NCBI GenBank assembly: GCA_023853785.1
Contig: JAJIRX010000555.1
Coordinates: 496,001-560,000 of the forward strand
Length of the DNA stretch: 64,000 nt
DNA from: Psilocybe azurescens
Lineage: Eukaryota; Basidiomycota; Agaricomycetes; Agaricales; Agrocybaceae
Direction of reading: 5' to 3'
The translations under genes were made by a program, and so were the position numbers. Positions within the stretch are counted from its first letter, which is position 1, and each line of letters begins with the position of its first letter. This document shows positions 33,162 through 45,200 of this stretch, one piece after another. Below the pieces are notes generated by a model that saw nothing but the letters and a program-made list of their open reading frames with translations, had not been told where the DNA came from and searched no databases.

Positions 33162-34123
33162 ATGCTCGGCAAATTATCAGCTTTTCCAACGGATACTGGC
33201 TACGCAACCAATAGGACTCAGTCTGCGCGACTTTCCCCGCTAGTGCAACAAGATTCCAACTTTAAACAGGGAAACGAGAACATTCTTGCACGGACTGCAA
33301 TCTCTCTTGAGTATGCCTCGCTGATAAACACTGGGCACTGTCCTCTAGGTATATACGTTGTCCCTTCCTCCAGTAACTTGCTCGTCTGGGATGCTGTTTT
33401 TTTATTCATCAAGGTAGACCTTAGTCATGATTTTATCCGTCCTGCATAAAATGGACATATCTATGAAACCTGCAGGATACTACGCGGATTCGATCCTCAA
33501 GTTTCGTTTGTCATTTCCAGCCAATTATCCTGAAAGTCCGCCAAGTGTTGATTTCGTGACGGACGTGTTTCATCCCCTCATTTCTCCTACGGGTTCCTTC
33601 AACCTTGGTCCTCGATTCCGGCCATGGAGGTAACTTTATTTCAATAGCTTATCAATAGGAAACTTTACCGATTCACTCTGTATGCAGGCCAAAGGAACAT
33701 CATGCCTTTGATGTCCTCCATTGGATCAAAGTTGCATTCAAGAAACACGCCTTGGACCAGTTCGTGGAGTCTGACTGTTTCAATAAGGAAGCTTTCCGGT
33801 AAGTCGATTTATTAGGCGATCTAATAATGTTCTCAAGATTGATGATGTTTTCTAGTTTGCAAGTCCCTTTCATAGTCTTGAACTGGAGATTTATAATTAA
33901 CACATTGCGCAGGTATCGAGACTCGACACAGTCATTTGCTGCTTTAGCTACTCAGTCCGCTTCCTTATCGCAGTCTGAGTCTGCCTTGTATGATTTGGAC
34001 CACCCTTCTCCCATGGGCTTTGTCGGCACAGAAATTGAATTCAGAAAATTGAAACCCGAGCAACTAAACCAACTGAGAGCAAAACTGGGCTTGGAACAGT
34101 GGAAATACGACACTACATCTTGA
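33162..34123 (+). CDS. Inactive E2-like protein (UEV), AKTIP/FTS-like
   Basis: Ubiquitin-conjugating fold without a catalytic Cys; AKTIP/FTS relatives form the FTS-Hook complex for dynein-driven vesicle transport. The E2 core is seen in order: EYASLINTGHCPLGIYVVPS, LLVWDAVF, GYYADSILKFRLSFPANYPE, SPPSVDFVTDVFHPLISPTG and FNLGPRFRPWRPKEHHAFDV. The position of the usual active Cys (after HPLI) carries SPTGSFNL, so catalysis is not expected. The tail is SALYDLDHPSPMGFVG and a helical end to TGA 34121-34123. Joining WDAVF to FIHQGYYAD needs T8 instead of T7 at 33397-33403. About 250 residues. Confidence 0.8.
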
Positions 34124-34222
34124 ATTCATTGTTTTTGCGATTATCAAAGTTATGTTATTTCTTGATTACATGGTTATGTAGATAATTCATGGGAGAATCA
34201 TATCTAATGCTTTCTACAAATC

Positions 34223-37200
34223 TACTCGCTGTTTCCGGCGGGTGAAACTGATAAGGGAGCGTCGATTGTCTCGAACGGCCCTTCAAGTCCATTGTCATCG
34301 TCCTGAGAGAACATCAGTTGTAAGACGAAGCCATTATATGTCACAAGTTGGGTATAAACTCACATCGGTCAATCTATTGAAATGTTTGGACAACTTCTCA
34401 ATGACTAAGCTGTACGGTAAATGTTGTGTCAGTTTTCTATGGATTGGGGGGTCAGTCTAGCGTCGTTTCCATTAATGAAGCTTTTCTTTACCGCCGTGGT
34501 TGCACGTTGAGTGAATGCCGAGCGTCCAGCGTAGAATCGAGAACGTTAGATGAGTGAGCCCCTTCACTCAATGAAAGCTTGATGGAGTACTCTTTGTCAG
34601 AATTTCCACGACCGTAATTCCTTTCATAAAGTTCGAAGGTTATGTGCGACTAAAAGAATTAATAAGATTAGGCTTCCTGCGCAATATTAATAACGTACGG
34701 CGTAATCCAATTCTGGGATCCGGCGATTGGCGATTGGAAGGCCGGACAATAGCACAAGGTTCACCAGGGTATGTATGTGGCTCTCTTTGGTGAAATAGAG
34801 CGTTAATGAACTTTCACCGTTGTTTCTGGCAGCTTCCAAGTCCGATACAACATTGCGCAGCAGTGGAAGAGATGTAAGCACTCCGATTTCCTCCCTGTCA
34901 AACATCAGACTCAGTATGGGTTAAGGCAGAATGGAATTCACTTTTCATCTGGGTCGATACCATATTCCTGAGGAGCGACTAAGTCGAATAGAGCCTTAGC
35001 ACGGCCATAAAGTTCGTGAATTTTGCGATCATGAGGCGGTTGGTGGGGGTCTGTGCGGCCATGCTCGTCGAATATAGCGAATAAAAAGGTTCTGTGATGT
35101 AGAGCGCAGTACTTGATAGTGTCGTATAATTCCGAAACCTTGATAACGAAAGCGCTTGAATCCATCTGAATAAAAGCGGAAAGAAAATACTCCACGTACC
35201 CGAGATGGATCAAATTTCTTCTGCTCTACATCGCAAAAATCTTCAAATAACTTTTCCCACCTCTCACGGAAAAGCCACGGTTCGTCGCCACAACACCTAG
35301 AATATTATGTCTTCAGCATTTCATAGAGCGAAGAGAGACGATCCGCATGACACGGTATTCTCACCATCGTTCTTGAATCTTGTCAACATCTAACGTCTCG
35401 AAGTTGTGTCGCATGATATCTCTGAATGAACTCAAGAGCTCTATCACTTCCTTTGAGCCATTGTCAGTACCAGAGACTAGAGATGCATGACCAAATCCCA
35501 CTTTTACGACTTCGACCGGCTCCTTCTTCATGCTTTTAGGCCACGTCAATTCAGGTCTCTTTTCCGATTCTCCCGGCCGTAGCAAGATTTTGAGGCGCTT
35601 CTTGACATCGTCCATGAGGTCTTTTGCTGCATTTGAGTCGTCTAAAAGATCTTTCCGTACAATCAATTTAAGAGGGACTTGACTCGATACTTGTTGTTGC
35701 TGTGGCACATTCTTGTTGAGATAACCATTATTTTTAATATCTAAATTGCTGCGAGATGAATTAGAGGAATGGGCTGAATAACTGGGATGTTGTGGATCTA
35801 GCAGAGCGGCTGCAAATATTTCGGCAGAAGCTATAACACGTCGCTCCGATGAAGTGAATATCTGCACAGCACTGATTAGATATATGACGGACGACCTGTT
35901 TGGCATACGGCTACGTACTTTGACGTTGTGAAGTACCTCCCTGTCTATTTATAGAGGTCGACTTCAGTATCGACATTTTCTGGAAAGCACGGAGTACGCA
36001 CTCATGATGGATATGTCTTTTTCAAATTTTCGCCAAGATCGCGAGACTGATATCGAGCTGAGTGGGTAAACTGTACAAAGTTTCAAATACGATTGCTGGA
36101 ACGTGAAAATGGAAAGACAAACCTCTCCACCCCACTTGAATACCAACGTCAGTTTGGTAAGCTTTCGCGTTTGGCCGAGCTGTCTTTTAGAGTACACAGG
36201 TTTTAATTGCGCCTTGGTCCCAGGGAGATCGATTTTGCTAAATAGCGCATTACTGAGTTGGGTCAGTTTGTTCAGTTCTTCTCCATCCGCGCCAAGGTTC
36301 CGAGCCTCCTCAATTGCAGTAGCAATCCAGGTTAGTTGTTCCTTTTCTCGTAAAATAATTTCCTCTGTTTCTCCATTTAAAAGGGTAACGAAAGGCTGGG
36401 TCCAAGGCTCTCCTATTGGGAAGTTAAATTTCAATTTTTGCTGTTAAACAAGAAATTCGCGTGTCAGGAAAATACTTAACATAAGTGAGCATGATTGAAT
36501 ACCTTTGGGGTGCGATCGGCATGTCGGAATACAGTAACGTTGGCTTTTAACAACCAAGTAGGTGCTTCAGGCTGGGACGCCACTAGCGTAGCTGGTAGGG
36601 GCCGCTCCAACGATGATGATACTCGCATGCAAAGAGCGGCCAAAATATCAGCAGCCTTGTCTAACAAAAAGAATACCTGTCACATTTAATGAAAGATAAG
36701 AACAGAAAAGCAAATACCATAATAGGTTTCATTTCCTTTGACAAAACTCCAGCCGTTCACATCGATGACCTGACTCTTCCGGCCGTTTCCACAACGAAGC
36801 ATGTCAAATCCACACACACGTTGCCCAAATCCTTCACATATCTTATCCGCCCAAGATTTCTCTTCTTCTGTCAGCCTTGTAATGAATCTAAAAGATAGGA
36901 TAAGCATGGAGATTGGAAGGATTCAGAAATAATCACCGGATTTCTTTTCCTTCTGTATTGCGTCGCACGACACCGTCAACCACAGGCGATTTGCGAGTTT
37001 CTGCATGAGTGTATTCCTTTCCCACCGTGTAAACTTTGATGTCTTCCGAATTGTCTACGTCGATAAATTGTTCATAGATGTACGATCCATCCGTTCTAGG
37101 GTGATTTAGGGTAGGATCGAGCTCGCTGGACTTGTTTCCTACCTAAAACGACGTTAGTATATTGCAATCTTGAGGGTGAAAACGGACCTTTCTAAATAAC

Positions 37201-38057
37201 CGACGACCACCGCCGTCACGGAAATATATGTAAACATTATGATCCTCTCCGCTCACTGGCTTTTCAACGAAGGGTTTCTCCATGGCTTTGCCATCAACTA
37301 TTATGGCATTACCGTCTTCGCGAAGGGTAACTTCAGGGGTCACAAGGAAGCCACCGAGGACGATGTTTAACTTGTTCCTCATGATTTCTACAAGCTCTGG
37401 ATCAACCTTTGGACCACCGTCTCTCGATACCTCCAGACGAGTAGGAGTGGGAACTCCAAGGTGATCTAGCACGGCGCCCACAAGACGCCTATCCCAAAGC
37501 AAAGCTTGAGGCGCGAGGTCATTGATACAAAAAGGTTTTCGGAGTTTGACATAAGATGTTGCTTTATCGAGTGGGAAATCGGTTGAAAAGAACGAAATGA
37601 GAACATCGCATCTAGGCCAATTTTCGACGTCTACAATAATAATGTGGCGTTTAGGGATGAAGGCTGACAGTCGAGAATTTGACACACCTTCATCAAGAAT
37701 TACCTTGTCACCAAAGACCTTTACTTCTATAGCTCCTCTAGCCCGTTCGACCAATCTAGTAAGAATCTCCCTCATTGCCTTGCTGCGAGCCTTTATATCC
37801 ATGGCACAGATTCCGAGAACGACAGATTTCTGCTGGGTTCGGACTCCATACCTAAAATTGACATAAGGAGAAAGGAGATTGAATGTCAAAGCATGAAAGA
37901 CTGACTTTAGATCTCTCGAGTCTGCGGCTGCGGCCAAATCTGAATATGAGCCTACTGAGGATGGGGAAGACGAGCGAGTTACGACTGAGCTGGAGCGCTG
38001 AGATGGTTTCTCTGGAGAGTGGAGGTGGATCCTTGATTGACGGTCGGGGTGATGCAT
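34223..38057 (-). CDS. Diphosphoinositol pentakisphosphate kinase (PPIP5K, Vip1/Asp1)
   Basis: Bifunctional inositol pyrophosphate enzyme: an N-terminal ATP-grasp kinase makes 1-IP7/IP8 and a C-terminal histidine-acid-phosphatase-like domain removes the 1-phosphate. Signalling includes phosphate and polarised growth control. Start at 38057 ([15 protein letters not shown]). Kinase: [72 protein letters not shown] and [13 protein letters not shown]. Phosphatase: [33 protein letters not shown], then a C-terminal [13 protein letters not shown] and [11 protein letters not shown]...[13 protein letters not shown] with its His. Ends at TAG 34223-34225. Joining GENLKK to [13 protein letters not shown] needs T6 rather than T5 at 36018-36022 (plus-strand run). 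Confidence 0.93.
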
Positions 38058-38284
38058 TGTCACCGGTCAGTTGTTAGTTATCTTATTTGTTTCAGCAACA
38101 TTCAATTTAGTGATAACCGCGGATGTCCGTGACCTGTATGTTCTCATTCAATTTCAAATCGAGATATCTCCGGCATGGACTGTACCCGCAATACCGTATT
38201 CTGCTAGTCTTCCCCGCATTCTTAGTCTAATATAAATCCATTCCCTGCATAACTCATCCTTCTCTCCCCCTCCCCCCCTCCACC
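38058..38284. promoter_or_regulatory. Divergent promoter, PPIP5K / acyl-CoA synthetase
   Basis: 227 bp between start codons; the acyl-CoA synthetase side has a CT-rich leader (CTTCTCTCCCCCTCCCCCCCTCCACC) immediately before ATG, commonly seen ahead of well-expressed fungal genes. Confidence 0.4.
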
Positions 38285-41118
38285 ATGGCTACCCAATCTT
38301 GGTCTCCCAAGCGCACTCTTCAAGAGGGTACTTAATTTATCTCCCTCTCGTCCATATCGGCCTCTGATACACTTGTTGCAGTCAATGACATTCTATTAGC
38401 CCCAGGCCAGATGCACGAAATCGAAACCAGGCTCATTGATGGTCAGCTACTCCGCGTCTATAAGAACCTGTGGCCAAGTCTACGCGTCTTTTGGCTTTGG
38501 GCTGCCGGCGAGCATAAAGATGTGATTTATGCCGTTTTTGAGAAACAACGCTACACCTTTGCCCAAGTTTTTGAGCGTTCCTTGAAAGCCGCTTCCATCT
38601 TCTATCACGTGTATGGTGTTCGCAAAGGTCAGTCTTTGATTTTACCTCTTACGTCTCAAGACCTCCCACCTCAATCTTTCATCAGGAGACAGGGTGGTTA
38701 TTTGCTCGAGAAACTTTCCTGAAGTTCTGGTAGCCTTCTGGGCTTGTCGTGAGTACCGGAGAATAGGTTAATCCAATGCTCTCATCGTCTAACCTCGTGG
38801 TATCGTTTGGCAGATCTCCTTGGAGCTGTGTCCGCTTTGGCAAACGCGTAAGGCAAACCTGCGACGTTATCGCGTCATGTCAATCCATTGACGCAATCTA
38901 CTACTAGTTGGTCGCCCCTAGACGTCTTACGGTACTGCATCGTCCGCACTGAGTGCAAGCTCATCATCGTCGATCCCGAACGTGCAGACAAACTAGAGCC
39001 TATCGCGAAGAAGCTTGCCTCGGAAACCCGCAGCAATGGTATATTGGTCCTTGAGGCTCACGAAGGAAAAGGAAAGTGGGACGGTATGAAGACTTGGAAG
39101 GCTGCATTCGATGATTACAAGGGAGATCCTCGAAAGATTCTGGGTGTAGACCCTGCGCTTACCCCAGAGGATGATGCGACTATTCTATTCACCTCTGGTA
39201 TGTCTCCGATTTAATCACAATCCTTTTCTCTATTCCTGACCAGATGGCTGTTAGGTACTACTGGCATGCCTAAGGGTGTTCTCAGCACTCACAGGCAATT
39301 TCTGAGCAACATATTCAATGCAAGTCCTCAATGTACAATGTCATTCGCAATGAGTACTTATCATGCCGCAAGGTCACAATAGGAGGCCGTAGAGCTGCTC
39401 TTAGACGAGGGGGAAGACATACCTCCGCCTCCAACAGGACCTCAGAAGGGCATATTGCTCTCTGTTCCCCTGTTCCATGTCACCGGTCTGACTAGTTTGA
39501 CGGTGTGCTAATCTTTGAAAAACATGTGCCCAACTCTGTCTAACTCTACTGTAGATGCTATCTACGATGGTAGGCATGAAGATCGTGATGATGAGGAAGT
39601 GGAATCCTGAAGAAGGTAGGCGATTCTTTAATTTCATCATTAATCTTGTGTCTCTTACAGTTCTTCAGGTGCAGGGTAATACGACAGCCTTCTGTTATGA
39701 AAATCCACTTAATTATTTCACTAGACTGATCAAGAACGAAAACATTGCTGTCGCGGGCGGGTAAGTTATTGATTTCTTTCTATATTTTATGTGCCAATAT
39801 TATCGCTACAGTGTTCCCTCCATGGTTTCAGATCTGTCTGATAGTTCGTGCGCAGGTCATCCGTTAGACTCTTTAATGTTCGGTGGCGCCCCTGCACATA
39901 ATTCTTTAGCTACGCGTGCAAAGCAATCTTTTCCAGCGGCTAGTTTGTAAGTTTGCAATATTCTCTGTATGTTGTTACTGCCTGAATAGCTGCATCAGGA
40001 GCCAAGGTTATGGTTTGACGGAAACGAGTAGTGTGGCAGTTGGTTTTGGTAAGTGTTTTTTTTTTTGCCATAACAATTTTACAAGGCTGAGTATGCGAAA
40101 GCTGGCGAGGATTATATGGCTCGGCCTATGAGCTGGTAATGTGGCTCATTGTTGCTAAAGATATATAATTGACAACTTTGCGCAGCGGCTTAGCTACTCC
40201 TATAAACGACATTGTCATTGTAAACAATGATGTTGCCGTTCCGTCTGGAACAATCGGGGAGGTTTGGCTTAGAGGACCCAATGTAATGAAGGGTTACTGG
40301 AAGGATCCAGGTTGGTAACAAAACTTCCACTTATCGATGTATTGTGTTAACGCAGATCACAGACGCTACCGATAAGGTATTCCGTTTAAGTGTTTGCGTT
40401 GTTATTCTGCTGTATAGATTTGGAACGTTTTAGGTTCTTACGAAGGATGGATGGTTCAAAACGGGTGATCTAGGGTATCTTGATCAAGAAGGATTTCTGT
40501 ATATCCTCGACCGAAGTACGCCTTTATTTGCTGGCGTTTTTCATCCTATTGAAACGGTGTCACCATTTTTAGTCAAGGATATCATAATTCGCGGCGGAGA
40601 GAACATTGTTAGTCTATTCGACGACATCGATCTGTCCTTTACTTACATTTTTCAATCATGCAGGATTCTGTTTCAGTTGAAAATGCGATCTACACAGACG
40701 AACGAGTCCTTGAAGTTGCTGCAGTTGGAGTTCCTGACATGCGTTTGGGAGAACTCGTAGCAGCGATAGTATCCATCAAGCCCGCGTACTACGGCAAAGT
40801 AACCGAGGCCTCTCTGATCTCTCTGGCACAAAAGAGGTACTTGTCGTTTTACTGGCGGTGACTTGCCAGGCTGGTCACTGATTCCCAACCCCCTTAGTTT
40901 ACCAAGACATGCAGTACCTGTTCTGATTATCATGCAGAATGAACCTTTCGGTGCGTTGTACTCTTCATCACAATAAATATACGGGAGGCTACTGATACGC
41001 CGATATGTATACAGAACGAACACCGTCCGGTAAAATTCTCAAAGCTGACCTCCGTAAAGTGGCAGCGGCTGTTTGGCTAGAAAGATCGTCCCAAGCAGTC
41101 AAGACCGCGAAGCTATGA
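38285..41118 (+). CDS. Acyl-CoA synthetase / AMP-dependent ligase
   Basis: Activates a carboxylic acid to acyl-CoA through an acyl-adenylate. Start [20 protein letters not shown]. Motifs in order: [56 protein letters not shown] (phosphate-binding A3), [20 protein letters not shown], the gate region [17 protein letters not shown] (A5), [35 protein letters not shown] (A7/A8 with [12 protein letters not shown]), and [14 protein letters not shown] with the catalytic Lys of A10. About 14 introns; stop TGA 41116-41118. No transmembrane or PTS1 signal is seen (ends VKTAKL). Chain-length class is not decidable; it resembles the medium-chain/4-coumarate-ligase-like group. Confidence 0.9.
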
Positions 41119-41401
41119 CACATGGGGACGGGATATACCTGCCACTTACAGGTTGATCAATTATTCACTCTACTACTTAGCGCCTGCTGCTGATTGGTTG
41201 TTGGTACACATGACTTGATAAATTATTACCTGGCTTGGCCAGGTTATCTGGCACCTTAGCCTCGCTAGCTAGACCTTCTGTGATGGATCTCTCTTTTCTA
41301 GGATAGTTCTACGATTGTGTTTGGTTTGATAATTTGGTTCGATGTTGTGTATTATGTTTTGGTTGTCGAAATAAGCTGAGTCAGAAAAGGCTGGCACAAG
41401 C

Positions 41402-41470
41402 CCAGGCTCCTAAAACGAGCCTCTCGTGTCGAGATGAAGGCTCTTACTCCCGCTGGTTTTAGGAGCCTGG
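41402..41470. repeat. 69-bp perfect-arm inverted repeat
   Basis: CCAGGCTCCTAAAAC at 41402-41416 is the exact reverse complement of GTTTTAGGAGCCTGG at 41456-41470, with a 39-base loop. It lies about 285 bp past the acyl-CoA synthetase stop. Could be a small MITE relic or an RNA hairpin; no clear flanking duplication. Confidence 0.7.
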
Positions 41471-42122
41471 TATTACATACAAGCCCATAATTCTTATGTT
41501 CAACATTTGCTATAACAACAAACAATGTAACATTGCATTCCATATATATCCTTTCGCAGAATAGTTGTCCTAATTCCGCCTTTAACTCTACGTTCTTTCA
41601 CGAGGGTCCCTCGCAGAGCCCTGTGAAGTGTGATTGCACTTTGTAGCGGGTGTCAAAGCACTACACCAGTAATTAATTTTGATCGAAAGCCAATCCAAAG
41701 TAGTCACTTGAAACTCTTCGCAACAAGTTCGCCTACCATTACCAACTATGCCACCCCAGTCCGACGACATATGCTGGTTTGACTCAGCCATGTGCAGCTG
41801 GTAAAAACGGGGAGAAAATAGTGATTCGCTGAGCACTGCTGGGAAGTATGAAGGCCAGGGAATTAGGATTTTGTAGCTATTGATATTGAAACCTTAATGG
41901 TCAAGGCAGATATTCGCGGACGTAGTCCGCCTTTTCATGAGAGTTCCGATTACTTATTTCGCAAATGTTATGACTACCGTTGAACGAAAAGGGTTTCTAC
42001 GACTGGTCTGTTTTCATGCTTGCTTGAATGTCTCATCAAAAGGTATGCGCCGGCCGCACTTGAATTCAACCTTCAAATTCGAAAGGCGAAATTCGCTGAC
42101 AATTGACTGGTTACGCCAATAG

Positions 42123-42128
42123 CACGTG
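42123..42128. promoter_or_regulatory. CACGTG E-box upstream of IQGAP gene
   Basis: GCACGTGACA, about 120 bp before the IQGAP ATG. Confidence 0.4.
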
Positions 42129-42248
42129 ACAAGTTCAGCCATTAAACTGGAGTCCTCGGGCCTGCAGCTGTTAGACCCTTTGACACAACTCTGACGTCGA
42201 TTCTTCCAACTGTTTATTACAACGTCGACGAGCATGACATAGAATTCA

Positions 42249-45200
42249 ATGGAACGCTCAAATTCCGTATCTCCCAGCTCATCTAGTGTATATAATGGCT
42301 CTCGACCTGCTTCATCGGCCCCCTTTGCATATCAAACGCGTTTATTAGAGCGCACTACCTCTCGAGGTGCAAGTTCATTGTCTCGTAGTAGCTCGCAGTC
42401 GAGCATCAGTATCCTGACGAATTCCACGGGATCATCGGTCGGGTCTGTTGCGCCAAGGAGATGGACGCCTTCGCATAGGGTGGGAAATAGCCTGGATGTT
42501 GTACGCGGAAAGTGGGAGGAACGATCCAGGGATGCCTCTCTTGACGACGTCTTAAATGCGAATCCAACCCCAACGAAGGAACCTTCGCTATCCAAGAACC
42601 AAAATGTGGCCAATAACATAAATACATCCGCAACTTTCGACAATCACACTTTGCTCGATCGCGATCGACCGCTTACCCCTACTTCATTTACTTCAACCTC
42701 GACTAGGGATACTTACACAACTCCCAAATATTTGAAGAGGCAGACGCTACCGGCTCCTATTATCACATCTCCCTTATCTCCCAATGCTACAGGGGTATCG
42801 GTGGAAGCTGACTCGTCGCTATCGGCTACCCCTCAACGAATACACATCCCACAGTTGTCGCCCACCAAGACGCCTTCGTGGCATGTGAGCACAACAGATA
42901 CCACTGCGAACCCTCCGGCAGGACAGTACTCATCCCCCAGTGGGTCGTCACATACCCGCGTACAGAGGGCTCACACGCTGGATTCCTCTACTCCCCAATG
43001 GGTGGGGACTATTACCCCGAGGAGCGATCGCGTGAATACGAAAACTCCTCAGCAATCCGAGAATTTAAACATAACAGAACGCCTATTCCCTAAGGATTTG
43101 GGAGCCGGAAGTAACTTAGAGAGTCCCGTCAAACGGACATTCCCTCGACCCCTATCCCGAAACGGTAGCCTCACAACCTCAAAAGATCTACCGTTTCCCA
43201 ATGCTTCAAATTCTCCCAACAACATTAATACCCCGGGCTCATCTCCCATGCATCCAACTCCTTACCGAAGCTCGTATATGGCAAATAAGAAGGCCGATTC
43301 CTATAGCGAAGTTTTGTCCGTTACTGGGAAGCGTAAACTCGGAAACCATCTGCCGCGCATCGCCAGCGGCGATGCAGACGACTCGTGGGTTGATGAGACA
43401 CAGCCGAAGAAAGCCGAGAACCCCCCAGATCGGCGGACAAGGAGGTTGCACAACCGAGATGTCAATGTAGACAGGCATCAAGCAAATCTGACGCCTTCTG
43501 GCATACTTCACAATGACGGCATTGCAGGTTTGCCTGGCCGTATATCACTGAAAGCGCCCAATCTAGCTGCCCCAACGCCTTCGTCCCGTCTTCTCGGTGG
43601 GTCCTGGGCGGATAAACAACGACATCTTCTTCACGCCTATGAGTATCTATGTCATGTTGGAGAAGCTCAGCAATGGATTGAGGGCTGTCTGGGGGAAGAG
43701 CTAGAGTTTGGTGTCGTTGAGATGGAAGATGGCCTTCGGAATGGTGTAGTACTGGCCAAGCTTGTCAGGACATTCTTGGGAGAAGCTGCTGTTCGAAAAA
43801 TCTACGAGGTAGAGCTCTTTCAATGTTTAAGCTCGATATGTGGTAACTTATCTGATCTATTCCATTAGGCGCCGAAACTGGATTTTCGACATTCTGACAA
43901 CATCAACCACTTCTTTAAATTCGTCCGTGAAATTGGGCTTCCTGAAGCAAGTGGCATACCTTCTAATGATAGATCTGAGTCTTTGTCTCTAATGTGTTAT
44001 TTCTTCCTAGGGATTCATCTTTGAATTGACAGACTTGTACGAGAAGAAAAATTTGCCAAAGGTCATCTACTGCATTCATGCATTGAGGTATGTGCATATT
44101 TTCTTCAAGCTCAGATCGTTACTCATCCTATGTAGCCATCTTCTCGCCCGACGGGGTATGGCGCAGCGCATAGGCAATCTTTTGGGCCACCTACACTTCT
44201 CTGACGACCAGCTACAACAAACTCAAAAAGGCCTGAAGGAAGCTGGTGTCCCCATGCCAAACTTTGGCAATGTTGGAAAAGAGTTAGCAAAGGAGATAAA
44301 CGAAGAGCCCGAAGTCGAAATTGAAACCGACGATGAACGTACGTCATGCAAATTTCACTTCTACTGATGATTAACTGTATAAGCAGGACGCGACAGATTG
44401 CTGCTCGAGAACGAATCTTCGATTATAGCGCTTCAATCACGTGCTCGTGGTTATTTGGCTAGGAGAGCTTTAGTTGCGTTCAAGGGCAGAATACGCCTTG
44501 CCGAACGTCATGTCATCAAACTGCAAATCCACGCCAAAGGAGTCTTGGTTCGCAGCCAACTACTTGATCTGAGGCAATCATACGACCTTTTGACCCCCTG
44601 GGCAATTGCACTTCAAGCTCGGGCACGAGCTGGTCTGGTTAGACAGCGCTGGCGTGCGCGTCTGCGCTCTCTGAAAAATGCCATCAGCTCTATCATTAAA
44701 CTCCAAGCCCAAGCACGTGGTGTGTTGCAACGACGCCGGTATCAACGCCTCAAAGCTGCTTTACGAAAGATTAGCTTTCCAACAAAGACCTTGCAAGCAG
44801 TTGCGCGTGGCGTCCTCCTACGACGAACGCAGAAAGAGCTCACGAAATCTTTTATTTCACCTGAGATAGGCTCGTCCGTCGTTGGCTTCCAATCTCACGC
44901 AAGGGGTGTCCTTCGTCGTCGACGCATAGCACAACGTATGCACAGTCTGCAACGCGTAGGCAACAGTATTGTTTCATTGCAAGCTCATTGTCGAGGCCTA
45001 ATAATGAGAAGGAGGATGCGAACCCAGATGGCAAAGTTAGAAAACGTTACCCACGTCGTAATTTCCATTCAAGCCGCCGTGCGCACCTATCTAGCAAGAA
45101 AAAGATTGCTCATGCTCATTCGTGGCTTAAGAAAAGCTACGAGCGTCATCGTTGGTCTACAAGCCCGTGCGAGAGCCAATCTTACTCGCCAGCATCATGT

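Larger units (their letters stand above)
41119..42248. other. Intergenic region, 1.13 kb
   Basis: Contains the hairpin at 41402-41470 and a CACGTG at 42123. Open frames at 41352-41543 and 41588-41836 (-) lack any recognisable motif. No gene supported. Confidence 0.5.
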
